A stretch of DNA of 64,000 nucleotides from Aureimonas glaciei (GTDB lineage Bacteria; Pseudomonadota; Alphaproteobacteria; Rhizobiales; Rhizobiaceae), in the NCBI RefSeq assembly GCF_014643375.1, contig NZ_BMJJ01000005.1, positions 62,001-126,000 on the forward strand, written 5' to 3'. Made by a program: the position numbers and the translations under genes. The notes beneath the pieces are model-generated. The model made no database searches, was not told the DNA's origin, and worked only from the letters and a program-made list of their open reading frames with translations. Positions 25,217 to 33,887 of this stretch are shown here, piece after piece (position 1 is the stretch's first letter; every line of letters begins with the position of its first letter).

Positions 25217-27040
25217 ATGTTCCAGAATTTCGACGACGCCATCGACTTCAGCCAGAGCGCCGGACGCGTCGAGCGGCTGCGGCGCATCCTCGCCGACCAG
25301 GGTCTCGACGGCTTCGTGGTGCCGCGCGCCGACGAGCACCAGGGCGAATACATTCCCGATTGCGCTGCCCGCCTCGCCTGGCTGACCGGCTTCACCGGCT
25401 CGGCCGGCTCGGCGCTGGTCCTGGCCGACACGGCTTATGTCTTCGTCGACGGCCGCTACACGCTGCAGGTCCGCGACCAGGTCGATCTCGCCGTGTTCGA
25501 GCCGGTCTCCTCCGTCGAGACACCGCTCCCGGCCTTCCTCGAAAGCCAGCCGCGGGCCTTGCGGATCGGCATCGACCCCTGGCTGCACACGATCGGCGAG
25601 GTGAAGAAGCTGCGCGAAATCCTGGAAGCCAAAGGCGGGGCCCTAGTGGAACTCGCCGGCAATCCGATCGACCGCATCTGGAACGACCGGCCTCTAGCGC
25701 CGAAGGGTGAAGTCTCCCGCCATCCCGATGGCCTGGCGGGACAGACGGCCGAGGAAAAGCTCGCCACCATCGCGGCGGTCCTCGCCAAGGAAGGCGCCGA
25801 CGCGGTGGTGCTGACCGATCCCGCGTCCGTCGCCTGGACCTTCAACATCCGCGGCGCGGACGTGCCGCACACCCCCCTGCCCCTGTCCTTCGCCATCCTG
25901 CATCGCAGCGCCCGTCCGCAGCTGTTCATCGACCCGGACAAGCTGTCGGCGGCCACGGGTCCCTATCTCGGCGGGCTCGCCGATCTCCGGGCGCCCGAAG
26001 ATTTCGATGCAATCCTTTCGACGCTCGGCGGAAGGGTCGTCATGCTCGATCCAACGCTGGCCGCCGCACGCATCGCGACGCTGATCGAGGAAGCCGGCGG
26101 CACGGTCCGGCCGCGGCCCGACCCGGCCCGCTTGCCCCGGGCGATCAAGAATGCCGCAGAAATCGCCGGCAGCCGGGCCGCCCACCGGCGGGACGGCGCG
26201 GCGATCGTCGCCTTCCTGGCCTGGCTGGATTCTTGCGCGCCCGGCACCGTCACCGAGATCGCCGCCGCCGAAAGGCTCGCCGCGTTCAGGGCCGCCTTCG
26301 GCGAGGCGGACGGCATGGCGCTGCGCGACATCTCCTTCGACACCATCGCCGGCTCCGGCCCGAATGGCGCGATCGTCCACTACCGCGTCAACCGCGAGAG
26401 CGACCGTCTGCTCGGCGAGGGCGAGCTGTTCCTCCTGGATTCCGGCGCGCAGTACCAGGACGGCACCACCGACATCACCCGCACCGTGCCGGTCGGCACG
26501 CCGACCGAGGAGATGCGGCAGAAATTCACTTTGGTGCTGAAGGGGATGATCGCGATCTCCACCGCGCGCTTTCCCAAGGGCACGCGCGGCATCGACCTCG
26601 ACCCGCTGGCTCGGATCGCACTGTGGAAGGCGGGATCGGACTACGCGCACGGCACCGGCCATGGCGTCGGGTCCTATCTGGCGGTGCATGAGGGTCCACA
26701 GTCGATCTCACGGCGTGGCATGGCCGTGCTGGAACCGGGGATGATCCTGTCGAACGAGCCAGGCTACTACCGCGAGGGCGCATTCGGCATCCGCATCGAA
26801 AACCTCGTGCTGACCGAACCGGCGACGGACATTAGTGGCGGCGACATGCCGATGCTGTCCTTCGAGACGCTGACCTTCGCGCCGATCGACCGGCGGCTCA
26901 TCGTCCCCGCTTTGCTCGTGCCGGAGGAGATCGCCTGGATCGACGCCTATCACGCGGCGACGCGGGCACTTCTGTCGCCGCTCCTCGACGACACGGCGGC
27001 CGAATGGCTCGCGCAGGCGACGGCGCCGCTGCCGGCCTGA
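25217..27040 (+). CDS. Aminopeptidase P family (Xaa-Pro aminopeptidase)
   Basis: 607 residues: two creatinase-like N-terminal domains (about 1-310) and the pita-bread metallopeptidase domain. Metal ligands are Asp in LLDSGAQYQDGTTDITRT, the following Asp, His in GTGHGVGSYLAVHEGP, Glu in LSNEPGYYREG and Glu in IRIENLV. It removes the first residue when proline is second. Its length and C-terminal extension match the long eukaryote-like XPNPEP1 subgroup found in alphaproteobacteria rather than E. coli PepP (441). GGGAGG four bases before ATG 25217 fixes the start, excluding a 19-codon extension. Confidence 0.95.
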   Translation: MFQNFDDAIDFSQSAGRVERLRRILADQGLDGFVVPRADEHQGEYIPDCAARLAWLTGFTGSAGSALVLADTAYVFVDGRYTLQVRDQVDLAVFEPVSSVETPLPAFLESQPRALRIGIDPWLHTIGEVKKLREILEAKGGALVELAGNPIDRIWNDRPLAPKGEVSRHPDGLAGQTAEEKLATIAAVLAKEGADAVVLTDPASVAWTFNIRGADVPHTPLPLSFAILHRSARPQLFIDPDKLSAATGPYLGGLADLRAPEDFDAILSTLGGRVVMLDPTLAAARIATLIEEAGGTVRPRPDPARLPRAIKNAAEIAGSRAAHRRDGAAIVAFLAWLDSCAPGTVTEIAAAERLAAFRAAFGEADGMALRDISFDTIAGSGPNGAIVHYRVNRESDRLLGEGELFLLDSGAQYQDGTTDITRTVPVGTPTEEMRQKFTLVLKGMIAISTARFPKGTRGIDLDPLARIALWKAGSDYAHGTGHGVGSYLAVHEGPQSISRRGMAVLEPGMILSNEPGYYREGAFGIRIENLVLTEPATDISGGDMPMLSFETLTFAPIDRRLIVPALLVPEEIAWIDAYHAATRALLSPLLDDTAAEWLAQATAPLPA

Positions 27041-27094
27041 CAGCCCGCCGTTCGCCTTACCAAGGGCGCATTCCACGCCCCCTGGGATGACAAC

Positions 27095-27125
27095 GCGGAG
27101 GCGAGACGGTCCGTCTCGCCTCCGC
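27095..27125. terminator. Perfect 13-bp hairpin between convergent genes
   Basis: GCGGAGGCGAGAC and GTCTCGCCTCCGC pair over 13 bp around GGTCC. It sits midway between the stop codons of the aminopeptidase and BA14K genes, where a bidirectional terminator is expected. No T-run follows on either strand. Confidence 0.6.
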
Positions 27126-27141
27126 TCATGTCACCGGCGCC

Positions 27142-27627
27142 TTAGCGGCAGAGTCGCCGCGGGCCGTGATAGGGCTGGAAGGTGCCGCTGCGCGGATCGA
27201 ACGAACGATAGCGGGCGGCGCAATAGCGGTACCATTCCGGGCTTCGGACCGCGTGGCCATAGGCGGGCTCGCGATAGTACCGAGGCCCCGAATTGGCGAT
27301 AGCCGCGCCGACGCCGAGGCCGATGATGGCCGCACCGATTCCGACCCCGTCATTGTAGCGCCGGTGATGGCGATAGTGACGCCCGCCATAATGGCGGCGG
27401 CCGTGATAGCGGCTGCCGTAAGCGGGTCTGCCGTAGTGGCGGCCGCCGCGGTAGAAGCCGCGGTGGTGAGAGCGCGCGCCATGACGGTAGTAGCGATGGC
27501 CGAAGTCGCGGGCCTCCGCCTTGGAAACGCCGACGATCGGTACGTTTGATGGAATGGCGGCGGGTACCACGGCCATGGCGACGGCGATTGCCAGCACGCG
27601 GCTGTGCAGGAAATTCGGAATGCGCAT
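27142..27627 (-). CDS. BA14K-family secreted protein
   Basis: 161 residues. The N terminus is a signal peptide (RVLAIAVAMAVVPAAIPS). A middle rich in His, Tyr, Arg and Gly (HYGRPAYGSRYHGRRHYGG) follows, then a short glycine-rich hydrophobic segment (GIGAAIIGLGVGAAIA). The end YCAARYRSFDPRSGTFQPY is the BA14K signature, with two Cys likely joined. BA14K proteins of Brucella and relatives are immunogenic and lectin-like at the cell surface; they are restricted to Rhizobiales. AGGAGG six bases before ATG 27627 sets the start. Convergent with the aminopeptidase gene. Confidence 0.93.
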   Translation of the reverse strand: MRIPNFLHSRVLAIAVAMAVVPAAIPSNVPIVGVSKAEARDFGHRYYRHGARSHHRGFYRGGRHYGRPAYGSRYHGRRHYGGRHYRHHRRYNDGVGIGAAIIGLGVGAAIANSGPRYYREPAYGHAVRSPEWYRYCAARYRSFDPRSGTFQPYHGPRRLCR

Positions 27628-27750
27628 CCTTGCCTCCTCTGGGACTGTCTTCGTGCCAGAGAACATAGGTCAGCCTGAACCTTTGCTGAATGGGCAATGG
27701 CCGCCGGGGGCGGTCACGGCTTCGCGACGGCCCGATCGGCGGCGGAAATC

Positions 27751-28404
27751 CTACTTCGTGCACATCTCGAAGACTTCCGGCATCGGCGTGTCGATGGAGC
27801 AGAGGATGCCGCCCCACTGGTAGCCGGTCCTGCCCTCGCCGAAGGAGATCTTCATCCAGGGAAAGCCGTTCTCCATCACCGAACTGTTCTCGAGGAGAGT
27901 GACCCGCGCGCCTTCCGGCAAAGCGTCGAGACGCTTGTACTGCTGGCCCGGGCCGCTGCGCACGATACCGCCCCAGGAGCCGGCATTGCGCGGCAGGCCG
28001 GTCTCAGCGCCTGTCGCCGGCTCGGCCCTCTCGACGCCCTGGCAGGCGGTCTCGGCGGCGAATGATTCCTGCATCCAGGCCTCGCCCTCGGGATATTCGT
28101 GGATGAAGGTGGTGAGATCGTCGCTGTAAGTCCTGGCGAAGAAGTCCAGCGCGTCACGCTTCAGGCCGCGCTGCGCGAATTCCTCGGACAGGCATGCGCA
28201 ATAGGACACGGCCTCCGCCGCCGGCACCTCGGCGAGATTGCCTTGCCCGACATAGGCGGTGCAGCTGCGGTCGAAAGCGCCGCTGTCCGAGACGAGGATG
28301 AAGCCCGCCGATGTCGGGACGGTCCCGGCGATGCGAGATCCGGCGGCGGCCGGATCGAGAACTAGGGTCATTGCGACCAGCAGTGCGCCCAGGCGAAGAC
28401 TCAT
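27751..28404 (-). CDS. Secreted protein with C-terminal SH3-like domain
   Basis: 217 residues. MSLRLGALLVAMTLVLDPAAAG is a signal peptide. Residues 40-125 hold paired cysteines (SYCACLSEEF and others) and helices. From about 145 an SH3b domain follows: GSWGGIVRSGPGQQYKRLDALPEGARVTLL, ending GYQWGGILCS. This is a periplasmic or surface protein, perhaps binding cell wall. GAGGAG seven bases before ATG 28404 decides the start over ATG codons at 28419 and 28482. Divergent from the MoxR gene. Confidence 0.88.
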   Translation of the reverse strand: MSLRLGALLVAMTLVLDPAAAGSRIAGTVPTSAGFILVSDSGAFDRSCTAYVGQGNLAEVPAAEAVSYCACLSEEFAQRGLKRDALDFFARTYSDDLTTFIHEYPEGEAWMQESFAAETACQGVERAEPATGAETGLPRNAGSWGGIVRSGPGQQYKRLDALPEGARVTLLENSSVMENGFPWMKISFGEGRTGYQWGGILCSIDTPMPEVFEMCTK

Positions 28405-28567
28405 CTTGAAACTCCTCATTCGGCTCCAGTGAGCACGAGCAAAGGCCGGTGTCGATGGGCAACCAGCTGCGGCCCACCGCATGGGAGCGCTGTCGCCGCA
28501 AGGCCCCTGCCCTTGCCCTCTTCGTGCGAGCCTCTATCCTGCCGGCACTCAACGAAAGGACGAAGGC

Positions 28568-29407
28568 ATGCGGTTTTCCGGAACCCCGGACTATGTCGCG
28601 GGCAAGGACCTGATGGTGGCGGTGAACGCCGCCATCGCGCTGGAGCGCCCACTCCTCGTCAAGGGCGAGCCCGGCACCGGCAAGACCGAGCTCGCCTTCC
28701 AGATCTCCGGGGCGCTCGGCCTGCGGCTGATCCAATGGAACATCAAGTCGACAACCCGCGCCGCGCAGGGCCTCTACGAATACGACGCGGTCTCGCGCCT
28801 ACGCGACAGCCAGCTCGGCGATCCCCGCGTCAACGACATCGCCAACTACATCCGCCGCGGCAAGCTCTGGGAGGCTTTTGCCGCCGACGAGAAGGTCGTC
28901 CTCCTCATCGACGAGATCGACAAGGCCGACATCGAATTCCCGAACGACCTCCTGCAGGAGCTCGATAAGATGGAATTCTACGTCTACGAGACCGACGAGA
29001 CGGTCCGCGCCAGGCATCGCCCGATCGTCATCATCACCTCCAACAACGAGAAGGAACTGCCGGACGCCTTTCTGCGCCGCTGCTTCTTCCACTACATCCG
29101 CTTTCCCGAACCCGAGACGCTGGCGGCGATCGTCGAGGTCCACCATCCCGGCATCAAGCAGGACCTCCTGCGCGCCGCGCTGACGCAGTTCTACGAGATC
29201 CGCGAACAGCCCGGTGTGAAGAAGAAGCCCTCGACCTCCGAGGCGCTCGACTGGATCCGGTTGCTGCTGGCCGAGGACGTCGAGGCGAAAGACCTGCGCG
29301 ACAGCCCGTCCAAAATCCTGCCGAGACTTCACGGCGCGCTGCTCAAGAACGAGCAGGACGTGCACCTGTTTGAGCGCCTGGCCTTCATGGCGCGGGGACG
29401 CGGATGA
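28568..29407 (+). CDS. MoxR-family AAA+ ATPase
   Basis: 279 residues. LLVKGEPGTGKTELAFQ is Walker A, VVLLIDEIDKADIEFPNDLL Walker B, IIITSNNEKELPDAFLRRC sensor 1 with the arginine finger region. This is the class that pairs with a VWA protein to mature or insert cofactors into partner enzymes. The partner is encoded at 31487-32671 but four genes lie between. It overlaps the acetyltransferase start by ATGA. The start at 28568 has AAAGGACGAAGGC before it; earlier in-frame starts lie in the promoter of the divergent gene. Confidence 0.94.
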   Translation: MRFSGTPDYVAGKDLMVAVNAAIALERPLLVKGEPGTGKTELAFQISGALGLRLIQWNIKSTTRAAQGLYEYDAVSRLRDSQLGDPRVNDIANYIRRGKLWEAFAADEKVVLLIDEIDKADIEFPNDLLQELDKMEFYVYETDETVRARHRPIVIITSNNEKELPDAFLRRCFFHYIRFPEPETLAAIVEVHHPGIKQDLLRAALTQFYEIREQPGVKKKPSTSEALDWIRLLLAEDVEAKDLRDSPSKILPRLHGALLKNEQDVHLFERLAFMARGRG

Positions 29408-29853
29408 CCTCCGTCCTCATCCGCCCCCTCGCCGCCGCCGACGAAGCCGAATGGCGCCGGCTGTGGACCGGCTATCTCCGGTTCTACGAGACGACGGTCC
29501 CCGAGGAGGTCTATGCCACGACCTTCGCCCGCCTCCTCTCCGGCGCGGACAACGAATATCGCGGCCTGATCGCGGAAGCGGACGGCCAGCCTATCGGGCT
29601 CGTGCATTTCCTCTTCCACCGCCATTGCTGGCGGGTCGAGAACGTCTGCTATCTCCAGGATCTCTATGCCGATCCCGACGTGCGAGGCACCGGCGTCGGG
29701 CGAAAGCTGATCGAGGCGGTCTATGCCGAGGCCGATGCGGCGGGCTGCCCGACCGTCTACTGGATGACGCAGGAATTCAACGCCACGGCAAGGACGCTCT
29801 ACGACCGCATCGCGGCGGTGACGCCCTTCATCAAATACCAGCGAAAGCCCTGA
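29404..29853 (+). CDS. GNAT-family N-acetyltransferase
   Basis: 149 residues, one GNAT domain: motif A is LQDLYADPDVRGTGVGRKLIE with the acetyl-CoA pyrophosphate loop R-G-T-G-V-G, and motif B lies in VYWMTQEFNATARTLYDRI. It acetylates an unknown amine. Its ATG overlaps the TGA of the MoxR gene, so translation is coupled, and only one base separates its stop codon from the PhzF start. Confidence 0.93.
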   Translation: MTSVLIRPLAAADEAEWRRLWTGYLRFYETTVPEEVYATTFARLLSGADNEYRGLIAEADGQPIGLVHFLFHRHCWRVENVCYLQDLYADPDVRGTGVGRKLIEAVYAEADAAGCPTVYWMTQEFNATARTLYDRIAAVTPFIKYQRKP

Positions 29854-29854
29854 C

Positions 29855-30667
29855 ATGACTACGCTTGCGATCTACCAGATCGACGCCTTCACCCAATCCG
29901 TCTTCGCCGGCAATCCGGCCGCCGTCGTGCCGATGGACGCCTTCCTCTCCGACGACCTGCTGCAGAAGATCGCTCTGGAGAACAACCTGTCGGAAACGGC
30001 CTATCTCGTGCCGGCCGGCGCCGACCGCTGGGAACTGCGCTGGTTCACGCCGACGATCGAGGTGCCGCTCTGCGGCCATGCGACGCTCGCCAGCGCCTTT
30101 CTCCTCGCCGAGGTACTCGGACAGGCCGGCGAGACGATGACGTTTGCGACGCGACAGGCCGGCGACCTCGTCGTGACGCGGGAGAAGGGCGGCGGCTTCG
30201 CCATGCGCCTGCCCCGCCGCAATGTCGATGGCTCGGGCGACGTCGACGCCGTCGCGGCGGTTCTCGGCGCCCGGCCGCAGGAAGTGCTCATCATTCCCGC
30301 CACGGACGACGTGACGCTGATGGCGGTGTTCGCGACCGAGGCCGAGGTCGCCGCGCTCACGCCCGACTTCGCCGCCATGGCAGGCCTTGCCGCCCGCAAC
30401 GTGATTGCCACGGCGCCTGGCGACAGCGCCGACTTTGTCTCGCGCATGTTCGCGCCGAAGGCCGGCATCGACGAGGATCCGGTCACCGGCTCGGCCCATT
30501 GCAGCCTCGCACCTTACTGGGCCGGCCGCCTCGGCAAGACGGAATTTTCCGCCCGCCAGATTTCCGCGCGCGGTGGCGACTTAACCTGCCGGCTGGAGAA
30601 TGACGCGGTGACCGTCGCCGGCCATGCCGTGCTGTATCTCAAGGGCGAGATTTCAGTGCCGGGCTGA
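29855..30667 (+). CDS. PhzF-family epimerase/isomerase
   Basis: 270 residues. YQIDAFTQSVFAGNPAAVVP opens the first domain, and ENNLSETAYLV holds the catalytic Glu of PhzF. TIEVPLCGHATLASAFLL and DEDPVTGSAHCSLAPYWA are the two glycine/histidine loops at the dimer-like active site. The family catalyses double-bond shifts or epimerisation of small acids. No phenazine genes are nearby, so the substrate is open. It follows the acetyltransferase by one base and probably belongs to the same transcript. Confidence 0.93.
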   Translation: MTTLAIYQIDAFTQSVFAGNPAAVVPMDAFLSDDLLQKIALENNLSETAYLVPAGADRWELRWFTPTIEVPLCGHATLASAFLLAEVLGQAGETMTFATRQAGDLVVTREKGGGFAMRLPRRNVDGSGDVDAVAAVLGARPQEVLIIPATDDVTLMAVFATEAEVAALTPDFAAMAGLAARNVIATAPGDSADFVSRMFAPKAGIDEDPVTGSAHCSLAPYWAGRLGKTEFSARQISARGGDLTCRLENDAVTVAGHAVLYLKGEISVPG

Positions 30668-30684
30668 AAGGCAGAGCCAAGCCT

Positions 30685-31029
30685 TCAGGGGACCATTTCG
30701 GGCACGGCAACGGGAACGCTGGCCTCGATGACCGACATCACCAGATCGGGATGCTTCTCCAGCACGTTGAGAAGGACGCGCGCCGAACCGGTCGGATAGC
30801 GGCGCCCCTGCTCCCAGTTGCGCAAGGTCGAAACCGGCACGCCGATCTTGAGGGCGAAGTCGGCCTGCGTGAGCTTCAGCCTGCGGCGCAGCGTGGCGAC
30901 ATCGGGAACTGTGATCGTGTAACGATGGACGGTGACATAGCTGTCATCTCCTTCGAACCATTTCAGCGCCTGCTCCAAGGATTCCGCCAGATGTTCGGCT
31001 TCCTCCTCGGGCGTCTTCTTCGACTTCAT
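30685..31029 (-). CDS. Helix-turn-helix antitoxin (HigA/NadS-like)
   Basis: 114 residues. The C-terminal half is a Cro/C1-type DNA-binding domain: RRRLKLTQADFALKIGVPVSTLRNWEQGRRYP. The N-terminal half (TPEEEAEHLAESLEQALKWFEG) is acidic and helical and should bind the toxin. It lies just after the toxin gene, the order typical of HigBA. The ATG at 31029 has AGAGG seven bases ahead; an ATG at 31035 and a TTG overlapping the toxin stop are alternatives. The protein would repress its own promoter. Confidence 0.85.
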   Translation of the reverse strand: MKSKKTPEEEAEHLAESLEQALKWFEGDDSYVTVHRYTITVPDVATLRRRLKLTQADFALKIGVPVSTLRNWEQGRRYPTGSARVLLNVLEKHPDLVMSVIEASVPVAVPEMVP

Positions 31030-31040
31030 TGCCATGCCTC

Positions 31041-31367
31041 TCAAACTCCAAACAGTCGCTTGATCGCGTTGATCCGATCAATCGCGGAGAACATGCGCTC
31101 GATCGTCGAGCCTGGATTTTCGACATGCGGTCGCAATTCCAAAAGTACCAGCTTCGAAAAATCGCCACTGATGGCGTAGATCAGATCGAATTCCCCGAAC
31201 TGCCAAGACCACAAGGCGACGTTATCGATGTAGGGGCGGCCGACCACAGGGTTGTGTACCAGGATCTGACAAGCCCGCAGGAGGCTGTCGTCACCAAATC
31301 CATAGAGTGCGCAGTCGAGACTGAATCGCTGCGTCTTCGCGATCTCGAGCGTCAGCGTCGGCACCAT
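31041..31367 (-). CDS. RelE/HigB-like toxin candidate
   Basis: 108 residues, lower in GC than its neighbours. No catalytic set can be named with certainty. The chain WSWQFGEFDLIYAISGDFSKLVLLELRPH has the alternating strands seen in RelE/HigB-fold mRNA interferases and in DUF6883-like toxins. It is upstream of and 11 nt from the antitoxin gene on the same strand, which supports a toxin role. It reads against the surrounding MoxR/VWA genes, a sign of separate arrival. Confidence 0.6.
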   Translation of the reverse strand: MVPTLTLEIAKTQRFSLDCALYGFGDDSLLRACQILVHNPVVGRPYIDNVALWSWQFGEFDLIYAISGDFSKLVLLELRPHVENPGSTIERMFSAIDRINAIKRLFGV

Positions 31368-31486
31368 CCGACCAACCCCATATACGCCATTGGCGCATTT
31401 GCATCAACAGTCTGCTACCCCTCGGCATAGACTATTGTGCCTACGACAGGGCTGACAAGCCTGATGGATCGGCTATCCTCCCCCGC

Positions 31487-32671
31487 ATGTTTCTCTCCTT
31501 CTTCCTTCAGTTGAAAGCCGCCGGCGTTCCCGTCACATTGCGCGAGCATCTCGGTTTCCTCGATGCCGTGGCGGCCGATCTCGTCACCTTCGACGTCGAG
31601 GCCTTCTACTTCCTGGCGCGGGCGAGTCTGGTGAAGGACGAGCGCTTCATCGACCGCTTCGACCAGGTCTTCGCCAGGGTGTTCAAGGGCGTCGAGGCAG
31701 TGTCGGGCGAGACCGGCGTCGAGGCGCGGGCGCTGCCGGAGGAGTGGCTGCGACGGCTGGCCGAAAAGCACCTGACGGAGGAGGAAAAGCGCCTCGTCGA
31801 GAGCCTCGGCGGCTTCGAGAAACTGATGGAAACGCTGAAAAAACGGCTGGAAGAGCAGAAGGGGCGCCACCAGGGCGGCTCGAAATGGATCGGCACCGGC
31901 GGCACCTCCCCTTTCGGCGCCTATGGCTACAATCCCGAGGGCGTGCGGATCGGCCAGGCGGAGAGCCGCCACCGCCGTGCGACGAAGGTCTGGGACAAGC
32001 GGGAGTTCCAGAATTTCGACGACGGCGTCGAGCTCGGCACCCGCACCATCAAGATCGCCCTGAAACGCCTGAGGCGGTGGGTGCGCGAGGGGGCGGAGGA
32101 AGAATTCGACCTGTCCGGCACGATCCGCTCGACGGCCGAACACGGCTATCTCGACGTCAAGACGCGGCCCGAGCGGCGCAATGCCGTGAAGCTCCTGCTC
32201 TTCCTCGACAGCGGCGGCTCGATGGACGACCATGTGCGCGACGTCGAGGAACTGTTCTCGGCGGCCCGCGCGGAATTCCGCCATCTCGAGATCTTCTATT
32301 TCCACAACTGTCCCTATGAGCGGCTGTGGCGCGACAACCGCCGCCGGCACCAGGAGACGGTGCCGACCCTCGACGTCCTCAACACTTTCGGCTCGGACTA
32401 CAAGGCGATCTTCGTCGGCGACGCCTCGATGAGCCCCTACGAGATCGCCATGCCCGGCGGCTCGGTCGAGCACTGGAACGCCGAGCCCGGCAGCGTCTGG
32501 CTGCAGCGGCTGATGGCGAAATGGCCGAAATCGGCCTGGCTCAATCCGGTGCCGCGGCGCGACTGGGATTTCGTCCAGTCGATCGGCATGGTGCGCCAGG
32601 CTGTTGACGACCGGATGTACGGGCTGACGCTGCAGGGCATCGGCGACGCCACGCGGGCGCTCGCACGATAG
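31487..32671 (+). CDS. VWA domain protein, CoxE type (partner of MoxR ATPase)
   Basis: 394 residues. An N-terminal helical part (MFLSFFLQLKAAGVPVTLREHL) leads to a basic segment and a C-terminal von Willebrand A domain with the metal-site loop LLFLDSGGSMDDHVRDVEEL. The first Ser of canonical DxSxS is Gly here, as in other CoxE-like proteins. MoxR-VWA pairs act like chaperones or insertases on target enzymes. Its MoxR partner lies 2 kb upstream at 28568-29407, separated by four genes. The start ATG at 31487 follows a short AT-richer leader; upstream DNA is 119 nt to the toxin start. Confidence 0.92.
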   Translation: MFLSFFLQLKAAGVPVTLREHLGFLDAVAADLVTFDVEAFYFLARASLVKDERFIDRFDQVFARVFKGVEAVSGETGVEARALPEEWLRRLAEKHLTEEEKRLVESLGGFEKLMETLKKRLEEQKGRHQGGSKWIGTGGTSPFGAYGYNPEGVRIGQAESRHRRATKVWDKREFQNFDDGVELGTRTIKIALKRLRRWVREGAEEEFDLSGTIRSTAEHGYLDVKTRPERRNAVKLLLFLDSGGSMDDHVRDVEELFSAARAEFRHLEIFYFHNCPYERLWRDNRRRHQETVPTLDVLNTFGSDYKAIFVGDASMSPYEIAMPGGSVEHWNAEPGSVWLQRLMAKWPKSAWLNPVPRRDWDFVQSIGMVRQAVDDRMYGLTLQGIGDATRALAR

Positions 32672-32771
32672 GTTCACGCCTCGGACGATAAAAATTATCC
32701 GGCGGCGCTGACATCTTTCCCTTTCGTCCCCACATGCCGTTCAAAGACTTCGCAGCGAGGAAACAGAAAAC

Positions 32772-33800
32772 ATGCCCTTCAACCGAAAATTCCGGCTGGC
32801 CAGCCTCTTCACCGTCGCCGTGATGGGCTTCTCCATGCTCGCCGTCGACTATGCCGATGCGCGCCGTGCCGGTGGTGGCGGCGGCTTCGGCAGCCGTGGC
32901 GCCCGGACCTACCAGTCCGCGCCGGCGACCACGACGGCCCCGACTCCCGCAGCGCCGGTGCAGCGCTCGATGACGCCCAATTCGCCCTCCGCCAATTCGA
33001 CGACGGGCGCAGCTTCGCAGCGCGGCGGCGGCATGTTCGGCGGTTTCGGCCGGTCCATGCTGGGCGGCCTCGCCCTCGGCGGCCTGTTCGGTCTGATGAT
33101 GGGCAGCGGCTTCGGCGGCATGGGCGGCATTCTCAGCCTGCTCTTCCAGGTCCTGTTGATTGGCGGCGCCATCATGCTCGCCATGCGCTTCTTCCGCCGC
33201 TCGTCGCCGGCCGGCGCGACCGCGGGTGCCGCGCCGCGCATGGGCAACGCGCCGGGAATGAACGGCGCGAACGCCAACAGCACGGCTTATGAGGCACAGA
33301 AGCCAAACCTGCGCTCGGTGCCTGGCATCGGTGCCGCGCTCGGCGGCGGCAACGCGGCGCGTGCGGGCGGTGCCCGTCGCACCGGCAATCCCGACGAGCT
33401 CGGCATCACCGGCGACGACCTCTCCACCTTCGAGCGCATGCTCGCCGAGATCCAGGGCGCCTATGGCCGCGAGGACTATGCCGCGCTGCGCCGGCTGACG
33501 ACGCCGGAGATGGTTTCCTACTTCTCCGAGGAACTCGGCCAGAACGCCTCCAACGGCCTGAAGAACGAGGTCTCGGACGTCAAGCTGCTGCAGGGCGACG
33601 TCGCCGAGAGCTGGCGAGAAGGCAACCGCGAATACGCCACCGTCGACATGCGCTACTCCTCGATCGACGCCACGGTCGAGCGGGCCACCGGCAAGGTGGT
33701 CGAGGGCGACAACACACAGGCGAGCGAGAGCACGGAGACCTGGACCTTTACGCGCGAGCGCGGCGGCACCTGGCTGCTCTCGGCGATCCAGGAAGCCTGA
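32772..33800 (+). CDS. Tim44-like domain protein
   Basis: 342 residues. A signal peptide or first anchor (LASLFTVAVMGFSMLAVDYADA) is followed by a Gly/Arg-rich and Thr/Pro-rich stretch, a Gly/Met-rich hydrophobic region and one clear membrane helix (LLFQVLLIGGAIMLAMRFF). From about residue 205 comes a Tim44/MBA1 fold: FERMLAEIQGAYGREDYAALRRL to the end TWTFTRERGGTWLLSAIQEA. It is an inner-membrane protein of unknown role, common in alphaproteobacteria. A strong terminator follows. Confidence 0.93.
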   Translation: MPFNRKFRLASLFTVAVMGFSMLAVDYADARRAGGGGGFGSRGARTYQSAPATTTAPTPAAPVQRSMTPNSPSANSTTGAASQRGGGMFGGFGRSMLGGLALGGLFGLMMGSGFGGMGGILSLLFQVLLIGGAIMLAMRFFRRSSPAGATAGAAPRMGNAPGMNGANANSTAYEAQKPNLRSVPGIGAALGGGNAARAGGARRTGNPDELGITGDDLSTFERMLAEIQGAYGREDYAALRRLTTPEMVSYFSEELGQNASNGLKNEVSDVKLLQGDVAESWREGNREYATVDMRYSSIDATVERATGKVVEGDNTQASESTETWTFTRERGGTWLLSAIQEA

Positions 33801-33829
33801 TCGCTTCCATCGACCGGATTTGATGCTGC

Positions 33830-33852
33830 GGGCGCCGAAAGGCGCCCGTTTT
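33830..33852 (+). terminator. Intrinsic terminator after the Tim44-domain gene
   Basis: GGGCGCC, GAAA loop, GGCGCCC, then GTTTTCG. The stem starts 29 nt after the stop codon. Confidence 0.9.
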
Positions 33853-33887
33853 CGTTCGCGCCTGCGTGAAGCCTCACGTGCCTCGCG

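Noticed and set aside
31078-31092. TTGATCCGATCAA, close to an FNR box
   Set aside because: Spacer is 3 not 4 and it lies inside the toxin coding region near its end.
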